A stretch of DNA of 64,000 nt from Verrucomicrobiota bacterium. Lineage in GTDB: Bacteria > Verrucomicrobiota > Verrucomicrobiia > Chthoniobacterales > Chthoniobacteraceae. How positions within the stretch are numbered: the first letter of the stretch is position 1; each line of letters opens with the position of its first letter. The notes under the pieces were generated by a model. The model had not been told where the DNA came from, did not search any database, and was given only the letters and a program-made list of their open reading frames with translations. The stretch covers positions 1-64,000 of the forward strand of contig VFJQ01000019.1 of the NCBI GenBank assembly GCA_009885995.1, read 5' to 3'. Positions 15,981-23,586 of this stretch are shown here, one piece after another. Both the position numbers and the translations under genes were made by a program.

Positions 15981-17689
15981 ACCTGCGCGCCGCGTTCGCC
16001 TTCCCGCTGCTCGCCAAGGAACTCACCGAACGCGCCGCGCGGCCGCGCACCTACTGGATGCGCATCCTCGGCGGCACGCTGCTCTTCCTCGCATTCTGGT
16101 CGGACAATCGCTGGCTGCTGCGCGAAGCCATCGACTCTCCCGCATCGATCCTCGGCGCCGGCGAGAGGATGTTTGAATCGCTCACCTGGATGCTGCTCGC
16201 CGGCATCTACGCCTTCGTCCCCGCGATGCTCTGCGGCGCAGTGACGCAGGAGAAAGAGCGCGACTCGCTCGCGCTGCTGCTGCTCACCGAGCTGCGCCCG
16301 TGGCAGATCGTGGTGCAGAAATACATCGCCGGTCTCGTGCCCGCGCTGAGCCTGCTGCTGCTCGCCATGCCGCTCGGCGCCGTCGCATACGCCTACGGCG
16401 GATTCACCGCGCGCTCGCTCGCCTTCACGCTGCTCATCCTCGTGCTCGCCACGCTGCAAATCGCCGCGCTCGCGCTGTGGTGCTCGTGCCGATTCCGCAC
16501 CACGGTCGCGGCGTTCCTCGGCACCTACGCGCTCGCCGCGCTGCTCGTGCTCGTGCCCGCGCTGCCGGTCATCCTCGAAGACGCGCTAAACAAGCACTGG
16601 TTCCCCGTCCGCGTGGAGTGGTGGTTCTTCGCCCACGTGCCACCCGCCGTGCTCGACACCGCCCGCGCACACACGCTCGGCCCGCTCGCCATCGCCGCCA
16701 CCACACTCCTCTTCCTCTTCCTCGCCGCGCGCGATCTTCCGCGCCGGGCCTTCCTCCCCGCGCGGCCGTGGCTGCGCGAGTTCTTCGGTCGCATCGATCG
16801 CTTCATGGCGCGCGTGAACCGCTGCGTCGGCAGCATCGCCTTCCGCCGGAAAGCCGGATCGCTCCCGCTCGGCGAGCCCGTGCTCTGGCGCGAGACGCGC
16901 GCCCGCGCGCTGGCGCGACCCGAGTATCTCGTGCGGCTGCTGCTCGCCGTGGAGATCCCCACGCTCATCGCCGCGTCGCTCATGTCCACGCCGAGCTTCG
17001 GGCGGCAGCTCTTCGAGCTTTCGCTGCTCGGCGCGATCGCCGGCATCGTCGCCGTGCTCGTGCTCTCCGTCACCGCGGCGAATGCCTTCGTGACCGAGCG
17101 CGTGAACCAGACGCTCGACGTGCTGCTTACCACGCCGCTCACCGGTCGCGACATCGTGCGGCAAAAGGCACGCGCCCTCCGCCCGCTCACCTGGGTGCTC
17201 GCGGTGCCGCTCATCACCATCTTCGGGCTCGAAGGCTGGATCGAAGAGATCACGCCCTGGACCGGCTACGCCGAGACGCTCGGCCTGCGGACGCCGAGCG
17301 AGACGTGGCTGCAATACATCATCGGCTCCGCGCTCACCGTCGCCATCTGCCTGCCGCTCGTCGGCTGGCTCTCGCTGTGGATCGGGCTGTGGTGCCGCAC
17401 GCGGCTGCGCGCGATCGTCACCACGCTGGTGGTCATCCTCGCGTGGTCGTTCGGCCCGTTCATGCTGCTCGAAGCGCTCGACATCGACTTGGTCCGCCGC
17501 TCCGCGGAGCGCTGGCTGTGGCTGGCCTCGCCGCTCACCTACCCATCGAGCAATGAACTCGGCGAGCTGCGCCAGTTCGGCGACAACGCGTGGGTGCCGC
17601 TCGTCGTGAACTTCGCCCTCTACGGCGGCGCGCTCTGGCTCATCCGGCGGCATTGCCTGTGGAAAGCGGACGCGTATCTGCGGCGGTAG
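15977..17689 (+). CDS. ABC-2 type permease, double-length, module 1
   Basis: The 570-residue protein has about 12 hydrophobic segments in two halves separated by a basic linker (about 265-310). The first half contains the cytoplasmic signature TQEKERDSLALLLLTELRPWQ and the second TERVNQTLDVLLTTPLTGRD; both are the amphipathic coupling segment seen in ABC-2 permeases that regulate Na+ export or motility-type exporters. GTG 15977 overlaps the ATPase stop. The duplication suggests one polypeptide supplies both transmembrane halves, whereas module 2 uses two separate permease genes. Confidence 0.86.
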   Translation: MNLRAAFAFPLLAKELTERAARPRTYWMRILGGTLLFLAFWSDNRWLLREAIDSPASILGAGERMFESLTWMLLAGIYAFVPAMLCGAVTQEKERDSLALLLLTELRPWQIVVQKYIAGLVPALSLLLLAMPLGAVAYAYGGFTARSLAFTLLILVLATLQIAALALWCSCRFRTTVAAFLGTYALAALLVLVPALPVILEDALNKHWFPVRVEWWFFAHVPPAVLDTARAHTLGPLAIAATTLLFLFLAARDLPRRAFLPARPWLREFFGRIDRFMARVNRCVGSIAFRRKAGSLPLGEPVLWRETRARALARPEYLVRLLLAVEIPTLIAASLMSTPSFGRQLFELSLLGAIAGIVAVLVLSVTAANAFVTERVNQTLDVLLTTPLTGRDIVRQKARALRPLTWVLAVPLITIFGLEGWIEEITPWTGYAETLGLRTPSETWLQYIIGSALTVAICLPLVGWLSLWIGLWCRTRLRAIVTTLVVILAWSFGPFMLLEALDIDLVRRSAERWLWLASPLTYPSSNELGELRQFGDNAWVPLVVNFALYGGALWLIRRHCLWKADAYLRR

Positions 17690-17691
17690 GC

Positions 17692-17792
17692 ATGGAGCGC
17701 CGGCGTCTCGCCGGCCACTAACCGGCCGCGCAGCGGCATTCTTGGCGGCTTCGACGCGCGTGTGGGTGGCCGGCGGGACGCCAGCGCTCCAT
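17692..17792. repeat. 101-bp palindromic element, GGAGCGCYGGCGTC type
   Basis: Inverted arms of 27 bp (17692-17718 and 17766-17792) match at 25 positions and enclose a GC-rich centre. The element fills most of the spacer between the permease and the next gene. The same arms bound an element inside the 5-prime end of truA (26431-26535). No transposase is present, so it is a non-autonomous palindrome. Confidence 0.85.
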
Positions 17793-17841
17793 ACTTGCGC
17801 TCGCCAAAGCGCGCAGCCGTCATCAGATTTCGCGCGCCTTG

Positions 17842-19614
17842 ATGTTCCGCCTTCTCGCCTTCCTCGTCCTCACGCACGCGGCGCTCGCGCTCGAGATCAA
17901 GCAGACGCGCTGGGGCTTCGACGGGAAGGTGATGCCGAACCGCTTCAACCTCCTCTCGGTCCTCGTCGCGCAGGAAGGCGGCGCGAGGCCCTTCGACGGC
18001 GAGCTCGTGCTCACCGAGACGCGCGGCAGCGAGCAGACCTTCGGCGCGCCGCTCGTGCAGGCGGTCTATCTCACGCCCGGCACGGAGCGGTGGGTGCAGT
18101 TCGTGCCGTTTGTCGCGCAGGAATTCGAGTGGCGGCTCGCGTGGGGAAAAGGCGACAAGGCGCGCGCAGCGGTGCCCGCACCGAAGTTCGGCCCGCCCGC
18201 GACGGTCACGCTGCGCGATCCCACCGCCGTCTTCGTCGAGAGCGCGCGGCTCGCCGGTTTCCCCGAGGATCTTTTCCCCACGAGCGTCGCGGCGACCGAT
18301 GGGCTCGACCAGCTCGTGCTCGATCACGCGCCGCGCTGGGACGCCGTGCGGCGCGAAGCGTTTCTCGACTGGCTCCGCCGCGGCGGGATCGTCCACGTGC
18401 TGCGCGGGCCGGAGGGGCATCCGCGCTTCGACGGCGATCTCGCGGTGCTGAATAAGGTAGGGGCCGCTGTCCCCAGCGGTCCGCGGACGGCTGAGGACAG
18501 CCGTCCCTACCTTCGCGTCGGCGCGGGCCACGTGGTGCGGCATGAAGCCGGTCGCGAAGACTGCGACGAAGCCTTCCTCAAAGCCGCCGGCTACGCGCCG
18601 CGCGAGTTCGCAAAGCAGGACGGCAGCGGCGGTGCCCCGGTGCTCTACCGCTTCGACCAGACGCTGCTGCAAAACCTCGCGAGCCTCACCAAGCCGCAGG
18701 TGCAGTGGTGGCTGCTCTACCTGCTCACGCTCGCGTATCTCGCTTTCATCGGCCCGGTCCACTACGTGTGGTCGCGCAAGGTCGATTGGCGCGTGGCGAT
18801 CGGCGGTTTCCTCGGGACGGTCGCGGTGTTCGCGCTCGCGTTCATCATCGCCGGGCATCGCGGCTCGGGGGAAAAGCAGACCTCGCACGCGCTCGCCATC
18901 GCGCACAGCCTCGGCGGTGATCGCTGGGACGTGCAGGAATGGGTGAGCGCCTTCGCGACGAAGGGCGATTTCTACAAGCTCACCCACGCCGCCCCCGCGA
19001 ACTTCTACGCCGTCCCGAGCGACATGGAGCAGGTGAACGCGCGCGCTTTCGGCGGCAAGGACGGTCACCTCGACGCCGACATCCCGCTCTACTCCGCGCG
19101 GCCATTTCTGCACCGCGCCGTGATGAGCGGGCCGAAGGCGGAGGTGAAGGTGGTGGAGTGGAAGAAAGAATCCGTCTCGTTGGAACTCCCGACAGAATTC
19201 CCGAGCAAGATCAGCGAGGCTTACGGACGATCCCTCGGCCGCATCATCAAACTCACGCAGCACCAGCGGCAGCTTTGGTGGAAGGAGGCGGGTGGGCACC
19301 TTGCGGCGAACGAGGCCGCTTTCTTCGATGAGTTCGTGTCGAGGGACATGCAGCCGTTCGAGTGGAGCAACCGCATCTTCGTGCCGAGGGCCATGTTCTA
19401 TCTGCTTTTTGCCCACTTCCTCGGAGACGTGAAGCAACTACCGCACCCCCTCACCCCGCGCCCCCTCTCCCCCGACCACCTCCAGCTCTTCCTCTTCGCC
19501 GAAGCGCCCGACTCCTTCGCGATGAAGGGCAAGGGCTTCGACCGCGGGCACGGGCACGTGCTCTACGTCATCGACGTCTTCCGCCCGAGTTCCACCACCG
19601 ATGCACAACGCTGA
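17842..19614 (+). CDS. Signal-peptide membrane protein of ABC module 2
   Basis: The 590-residue product has a signal peptide (MFRLLAFLVLTHAALALE), an extracytoplasmic region (20-290), two membrane helices (VQWWLLYLLTLAYLAFIGPV and IGGFLGTVAVFALAFIIAG) and an extracytoplasmic C-terminal half. Topology and the G-P helix end match the module-1 protein at 13233. A 60-bp palindrome is inserted in frame at codons 205-224 (KVGAAVPSG...DSRPYL), in the domain before the first helix. ATG 17842 is used; the preceding TTG adds one Met only. A 171-bp palindromic repeat follows the stop, so coupling to the next ATPase gene is indirect. Confidence 0.75.
   Translation: MFRLLAFLVLTHAALALEIKQTRWGFDGKVMPNRFNLLSVLVAQEGGARPFDGELVLTETRGSEQTFGAPLVQAVYLTPGTERWVQFVPFVAQEFEWRLAWGKGDKARAAVPAPKFGPPATVTLRDPTAVFVESARLAGFPEDLFPTSVAATDGLDQLVLDHAPRWDAVRREAFLDWLRRGGIVHVLRGPEGHPRFDGDLAVLNKVGAAVPSGPRTAEDSRPYLRVGAGHVVRHEAGREDCDEAFLKAAGYAPREFAKQDGSGGAPVLYRFDQTLLQNLASLTKPQVQWWLLYLLTLAYLAFIGPVHYVWSRKVDWRVAIGGFLGTVAVFALAFIIAGHRGSGEKQTSHALAIAHSLGGDRWDVQEWVSAFATKGDFYKLTHAAPANFYAVPSDMEQVNARAFGGKDGHLDADIPLYSARPFLHRAVMSGPKAEVKVVEWKKESVSLELPTEFPSKISEAYGRSLGRIIKLTQHQRQLWWKEAGGHLAANEAAFFDEFVSRDMQPFEWSNRIFVPRAMFYLLFAHFLGDVKQLPHPLTPRPLSPDHLQLFLFAEAPDSFAMKGKGFDRGHGHVLYVIDVFRPSSTTDAQR
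18454..18513. repeat. 60-bp in-frame palindrome inside CDS
   Basis: Arms 18454-18477 and 18489-18513 are imperfect inverted repeats beginning AAGGTAGGG and ending CCCTACCTT. The insert is 60 bp, begins at codon phase 0 and adds exactly 20 residues to the host protein without stop or frameshift. Confidence 0.8.
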
Positions 19615-19625
19615 GTCCCCCTTCG

Positions 19626-19796
19626 CGAGTCATCCTGAGCGGAGCGGCTTGGGGCAAGGTGGTGGCAAGCCGCGCAGTCGAAGGACCCGGTGGCGCACTG
19701 TGCGATTCTCGCTGCGAGGGCCGCACGGCAGTGTCACCGGGTCCTTCGACTTCGCTCCGCCCACTTTGCCGCCTCCGCTCCGCTCAGGATGACTCG
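19626..19796. repeat. 171-bp palindromic repeat, TCATCCTGAGCGGAG family, copy A
   Basis: Perfect 22-bp terminal inverted repeats (19626-19647 and 19775-19796) enclose a second inverted pair around GTCGAAGGACCC (19677-19692 with 19735-19750). It separates the module-2 membrane-protein gene from its ATPase. Copies B (23387) and C (55641) share the ends and the internal GAAGGACCC motif. Confidence 0.92.
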
Positions 19797-19826
19797 CTGA
19801 AGAAAACACCTCGGCCACTTTTCACC

Positions 19827-20873
19827 ATGCTCACACCCGACCCCGACACCGTCATCGCCATCGACGGCCTCACGCATTCCTACAAAACCCACCTCGCCCT
19901 CAGCGGCGTCAGCTTCACCGTCCGGCGCAAATCCATCCACGGCTTCGTCGGCCCGAATGGCGCGGGCAAGACCACCACGCTCAAGATCCTCGCCACGCTC
20001 CTCCCGCCGCAGCGCGGCGCGGTCCACGTCTTCGGCCACGACGTGAAGCGCGACCGCACGCACGTCCGCCGCAAGATCGGCTTCATGCCCGATCACTTCT
20101 CCATGTATCGGCAGATGACCGTCTTCGAGTATCTCGATTTCTTCGGCGCCGCCTACGGCCTCGCGCAGGCGCAGCGCGACAAGATCATCGCCGACGTGCT
20201 AGCCCTCACCGACATGGACGGGCGCAAGAACGACCTCATCCACGGCCTCTCGCGCGGCATGCAACAGCGCGTCTCGCTCGCCCGCGTGCTCGTGCACGAT
20301 CCCGAGCTTCTCCTCCTCGACGAACCCGCCAGCGGCCTCGACCCGCGCGCGCGCATCGAGCTCATGGAGATCCTCGAGGAGCTGCGCCGGCTGGGAAAAA
20401 CCATCTTCATCTCCAGCCACATCCTCAGCGAACTCGCCACGCTCTGCGACCACTGCACCATCCTCGACCGCGGCCAGGTCCGTTACAGCGGCCCGATGCG
20501 CGACCTCGTCAGCGGCAGCAACGGCGCGACCGCGCAATACCACCTCACCCTGCGCGCCGCGCACCCCGAAGCCGCGAGCGCCCTCGCCGCGCTGCCCGGC
20601 TGTAGCGTCCGCTCTCTGAGCGGACCGCCCCCACTTCCGCTCGGAGAGTCCCAAAGTCCGCTGGGACAGCGGACGCTACAACCGCCCGAGCCGGAGATGA
20701 TGCCCAGTGGAGAAGCCCGCTACACCCTCATCTTCGACCGCGCCGCGCTCGCGCCGAACCTCATCCTCCAGACCGCCCTCTCTGCCGGGGCGGAAATCGT
20801 CGGTTTCGCCGAAGCCCAGCGCCACCTGAACGAAGCCTTCATGGACCTGACCGAGCCGGGGGTTCGGGGGTAG
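19827..20873 (+). CDS. ABC transporter ATP-binding protein, module 2
   Basis: The 348-residue ATPase carries Walker A FVGPNGAGKTTTLK, signature GLSRGMQQRVSLARVL, Walker B LLLLDEPASGLD and switch His in IFISSHILSEL, and is a clear paralog of the ATPase at 15039. In its C-terminal domain, at codons 259-285, an 80-bp palindrome contributes CSVRSLSGPPPLPL...QRTLQ, a stretch absent from the paralog. The conserved domain end (QRHLNEAFMDLTEP) is intact after it, so the protein is probably functional. ATG 19827 follows repeat copy A by 30 bp; upstream in-frame codons run through the repeat and are rejected. Confidence 0.92.
   Translation: MLTPDPDTVIAIDGLTHSYKTHLALSGVSFTVRRKSIHGFVGPNGAGKTTTLKILATLLPPQRGAVHVFGHDVKRDRTHVRRKIGFMPDHFSMYRQMTVFEYLDFFGAAYGLAQAQRDKIIADVLALTDMDGRKNDLIHGLSRGMQQRVSLARVLVHDPELLLLDEPASGLDPRARIELMEILEELRRLGKTIFISSHILSELATLCDHCTILDRGQVRYSGPMRDLVSGSNGATAQYHLTLRAAHPEAASALAALPGCSVRSLSGPPPLPLGESQSPLGQRTLQPPEPEMMPSGEARYTLIFDRAALAPNLILQTALSAGAEIVGFAEAQRHLNEAFMDLTEPGVRG
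20601..20680. repeat. 80-bp in-frame palindrome inside ABC ATPase gene
   Basis: Outer arms TGTAGCGTCCGCT (20601-20613) and AGCGGACGCTACA (20668-20680) are perfectly complementary; inner arms around CTCTGAGCGGA add a second hairpin. The element starts in codon phase 0 and reads through as about 27 residues. It shares the TGTAGC...GCTACA ends with the elements at 22641 and 49856. Confidence 0.85.
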
Positions 20874-20964
20874 TGCCAGCACGAGCATTTACTCTGGAGT
20901 TCCAGAAGCGGGCGCGTCCGAAAAACCCCGTGTCTCTTTTCATCGGAGACATGCCCCGATGATT

Positions 20965-21069
20965 GGGGGCAACGCTCGGCTCACCGGGGACAACGCTCGG
21001 CTCACCGGGGACAACGCTCGGCTCACCGGGGGCAACGCTCGGCTCACCGGGGGCAACGCTCGGCTTATC
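20965..21069. repeat. Five 21-bp tandem repeats
   Basis: Five consecutive 21-bp units (starts 20965, 20986, 21007, 21028, 21049) of the form GGGGRCAACGCTCGGCTCACC differ at only one or two positions. They lie in the 576-bp gene-free stretch 20874-21449. Because 21 is a multiple of three the tract is open in several frames, but no gene is supported. Confidence 0.92.
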
Positions 21070-21089
21070 GGCCAACCGTGCCCAACGGC

Positions 21090-21300
21090 CGGACACCACC
21101 ATGCCCCGGAGGGGCAGCCCGAGATTAGCCCCGGGTGCCAACCCGGGGTTCCCCACGCCCCCACGCATGCGCCCCGGACGGGGCGCCGGAAATCTCCCGC
21201 CGGCTTCCTCGCGCCCCATCCGGGGCGCATCCCTCACCCGCGCCGGTTCCGGCGGTTGGCACCGCCGGCTAATTTCCAGCGAGCCTCCGGCTCGCCCCGC
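21090..21300. repeat. REP-like palindromic stretch in gene-free region
   Basis: Several short palindromes follow one another, for example AGCCCCGGGTGCCAACCCGGGG, split here as AGCCCCGGG and CCCGGGG arms, GCCCCGGACGGGGC, and CCGGCGG/CCGCCGG pairs. The stretch separates the tandem repeats from the 27-bp inverted repeat. I see no protein gene in it. Confidence 0.55.
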
Positions 21301-21323
21301 GAACACCGCACTCATCCCCAGCG

Positions 21324-21447
21324 ATGGTGGAACGCGACCTCCGGGCGCGTTTCTTTCCGGTCCGGCGGAGCCGGAGTCGCGGCGGAGTCGCGGCGGGCTG
21401 ACGCCCGCGCCGCCAGAACAACGCGCCCGGAGGTCGCGTTCCACCAT
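21324..21447. repeat. 124-bp element with perfect 27-bp inverted repeats
   Basis: Arms 21324-21350 and 21421-21447 are perfectly complementary over 27 bp, beginning ATGGTGGAACGCGACC. The 70-bp centre is itself GC-rich and partly palindromic. The right arm ends 2 bp before the ATG of the next gene, so the element occupies that gene's promoter and leader. No transposase is present. Confidence 0.92.
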
Positions 21448-21449
21448 TC

Positions 21450-21797
21450 ATGACGCCCGACGCGCCCTCACCCCTCCACCGCGCCATCCGCTGGTCGCTC
21501 CCCGGCGCGGCGCTGCTGTCGATTCCGGCGACAATTGCGCTGAACAGCTACTGGCCCAGCGCCTTCGCCCGTGCGGTCGATCAGTTTATGCACACGGAGT
21601 TGTGTTTCATCGCATGGGGGATTTTGGGATTGGTAACGCTCGGCACGAGCCCTTGCGCGCTGGTGTCGTGCTGGCGCGCGCGGCGAGGGCGTGCATTCGC
21701 GGCCCTTTTCATCCTCATCTTCAACCTCGCAGCTCTTTTGTGCGCGGTTCTCTTCGTGCGCGGATCGTGGAGCATCCTGACCGCTCACATCCTTTGA
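21450..21797 (+). CDS. Small three-helix membrane protein
   Basis: The 115-residue product has three hydrophobic segments, at about 15-35, 50-75 (CFIAWGILGLVTLGTSPCAL) and 82-104 (AFAALFILIFNLAALLCAVL), with a basic loop CWRARRGR between the last two. It lies 6 bp before the ATG of the ABC permease and probably belongs to its operon. Its start sits directly behind the 27-bp inverted repeat and has no visible Shine-Dalgarno sequence. No family is recognised. Confidence 0.65.
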   Translation: MTPDAPSPLHRAIRWSLPGAALLSIPATIALNSYWPSAFARAVDQFMHTELCFIAWGILGLVTLGTSPCALVSCWRARRGRAFAALFILIFNLAALLCAVLFVRGSWSILTAHIL

Positions 21798-21803
21798 TCC
21801 CCA

Positions 21804-23372
21804 ATGAACGCCCTGCTCGCCCTCTTCATCCGCTCGCTGCGCGAACTGCTGCGCTCGACGCTGAGCTACTGGATGCTCTCGGCGACCGTGGGGCTCATCT
21901 TCCTCTTCCTGCTCGGCGCGTCCGCATCGGCGACGGCGACCGCCGCGCCGGGGCTGCGCTTTTTCCAAAACTCGCTCTTCGTCGTGCTCGCCTTCATCAC
22001 GCTCGCGGGCGTGAGCTACTTCGCCTCGGCGATCACCGAGGAAAAGGAGGAGGGCACGCTCGGGCTGCTGCGCATGACCGATCTCGACCCACTCGCCATC
22101 CTGCTCGGCAAGGGCACCAGCCGGCTCGGCGGCGCGCTGCTCCTGCTCGCGGCCACGATGCCGTTCACCTTCCTCGCCGTCACGCTCGGCGGCATCTCGG
22201 CACGGCAGGTGATAGCCAGCTATCTCTGCCTCGGCGCGTATCTCGTGCTGCTGGCGAATCTCGCGCTGCTCGTCTCGGTGCTCAGCCCGCGCGGCGCGAT
22301 CGCCTCCGCGGTGATGGCCGGCGTGGTGCTCGGCGGTTCCGCGCTCGGCGCGCTGCTGAAGACCGCGCCAATGTGGATCGCCAAGCTACCCCTCGGCGAA
22401 CGCGTCGCTTTCATCGCGCCCGCCTTCACCTCGACCGCCGACGTGATCGAGACGGTGAATCCCTTCCGCCGCCTCGGTCGCGTGCTCACGACCGGCTTCG
22501 ACGGTGCGGTGATCGATGGCCAATTCTGGTGGAGCCTCGCGCTCGCCGCCGCATGCCTCGCGGTGGCGTGGCTCGTCTTCGATCTCGCCACCGGCGAAGC
22601 CGCGCAGAGCGCCCTCCCGCGCATGGTCCCCCGCCCGGTCTGTAGCCACGGCGCTCTGCGCCGTGAGCGTCGCGGAGCGACGCTGCTACAACGCTTCGCC
22701 CCCGGCCGCGCCTGGCTGGTGAGCGCGCTGGCGTGGAAAGACTATCACTTCCTCCACGGCGGGCGCCTGCTCGCCGCCGCGAAATGGGTCGGCTACGGCC
22801 TCTTCGTCCTCTGGGCCGGCGCCGCCGCGTGGAGCGGGAAAGATGCGCTCGCCAGCGCCGCGAACGCGGGCTTTTGGACCGCAAGCGTGCTGCTCGCCCT
22901 CGAACTCGCCCTCATGGGCAGCCGCATCGTGCGCACCGAACTGCGCGAGCAAACGCTTACCAGTCTCGCCGGCCTCCCGCTCGCGATGCAGCACGTCATG
23001 CTGATGAAGATCGACGGCGCCCGTCGCGCGCTCGCACCGGGCTTTGTGTGGATGTGCATCGGCGCGGGCACGATGCTGCTCGGATCGATCTCCCCCACGG
23101 CTCCGACGAACGCAGCGACGATCGGTGCCTTCCTCGGCTGGGGCTACTTCGCCTCGCAAGCCTGGCTCCTCGCGCATCTCGCCGCGTATTTCTCCCTGCG
23201 GCTGAAATGGGGCGCGCTGTCGGTGAGTCTCGCGGTCCTCTTCGCCGCGAATCTCGTCGGGCTGATGTTTTGCATCGGCATCTTCGTGATGCCCATCCTC
23301 GCGCTCACCTACGTGCCGCAGCTCCGCACGACCATCTACCGGCGCCTCGAACAACTCGCCGCCGAGGACTGA
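21804..23372 (+). CDS. ABC-2 type permease A, module 2
   Basis: The 522-residue protein has about 12 membrane segments and the ABC-2 coupling signature SYFASAITEEKEEGTLGLLR. It is a paralog of the next permease (23587), sharing this signature, the N-terminal LLALFIR start and the RRLE..AAE end. In the cytoplasmic linker between the two halves, codons 280-296 are encoded by a 50-bp palindrome (CSHGALRRERRGATLLQ); the paralog has unrelated basic residues there. The frame is uninterrupted. It would partner the ATPase at 19827. Confidence 0.86.
   Translation: MNALLALFIRSLRELLRSTLSYWMLSATVGLIFLFLLGASASATATAAPGLRFFQNSLFVVLAFITLAGVSYFASAITEEKEEGTLGLLRMTDLDPLAILLGKGTSRLGGALLLLAATMPFTFLAVTLGGISARQVIASYLCLGAYLVLLANLALLVSVLSPRGAIASAVMAGVVLGGSALGALLKTAPMWIAKLPLGERVAFIAPAFTSTADVIETVNPFRRLGRVLTTGFDGAVIDGQFWWSLALAAACLAVAWLVFDLATGEAAQSALPRMVPRPVCSHGALRRERRGATLLQRFAPGRAWLVSALAWKDYHFLHGGRLLAAAKWVGYGLFVLWAGAAAWSGKDALASAANAGFWTASVLLALELALMGSRIVRTELREQTLTSLAGLPLAMQHVMLMKIDGARRALAPGFVWMCIGAGTMLLGSISPTAPTNAATIGAFLGWGYFASQAWLLAHLAAYFSLRLKWGALSVSLAVLFAANLVGLMFCIGIFVMPILALTYVPQLRTTIYRRLEQLAAED
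22641..22690. repeat. 50-bp in-frame palindrome inside permease gene
   Basis: Ends TGTAGC and GCTACA enclose two hairpins (CACGGCG...CGCCGTG and GCGTCGC...GCGACGC). It begins in codon phase 0. Its first 25 bases are identical to the reverse complement of the intergenic bases 49856-49880, which identifies it as a mobile or copied element rather than native coding sequence. Confidence 0.9.
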
Positions 23373-23386
23373 TGCGCGCCCACTCG

Positions 23387-23563
23387 CGAGTCATCCTGAG
23401 CGGAGCGGCTTGGTGGAAAGGCGGAGGCAAGCCGCGGAGTCGAAGGACCCCGCGAAGCACTGGGCGGCTCTCGCTGCGAAGTCGCACGACGCAGGGCGGG
23501 GTCCTTCGACTCCGCTTTGCCATCCCCCTTCGTCCGCGGCAAAGCTCCGCTCAGGATGACTCG
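23387..23563. repeat. 177-bp palindromic repeat, TCATCCTGAGCGGAG family, copy B
   Basis: Perfect 20-bp ends (23387-23406 and 23544-23563) are shared with copy A, with an inner inverted pair around GTCGAAGGACCCC and GGGGTCCTTCGAC. It fills the spacer between the two permease genes. Confidence 0.92.
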
Positions 23564-23586
23564 CTAATGAAAGTTTCCTCCCCCTA

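Noticed and set aside
20965-21069. Possible CRISPR array
   Set aside because: The 21-bp units are contiguous, with no spacers and no cas genes in the window.
20963-22645. 560-codon plus-strand frame through the repeat region
   Set aside because: It translates tandem repeats and palindromes and then runs out of frame through the permease gene; no domain is visible.
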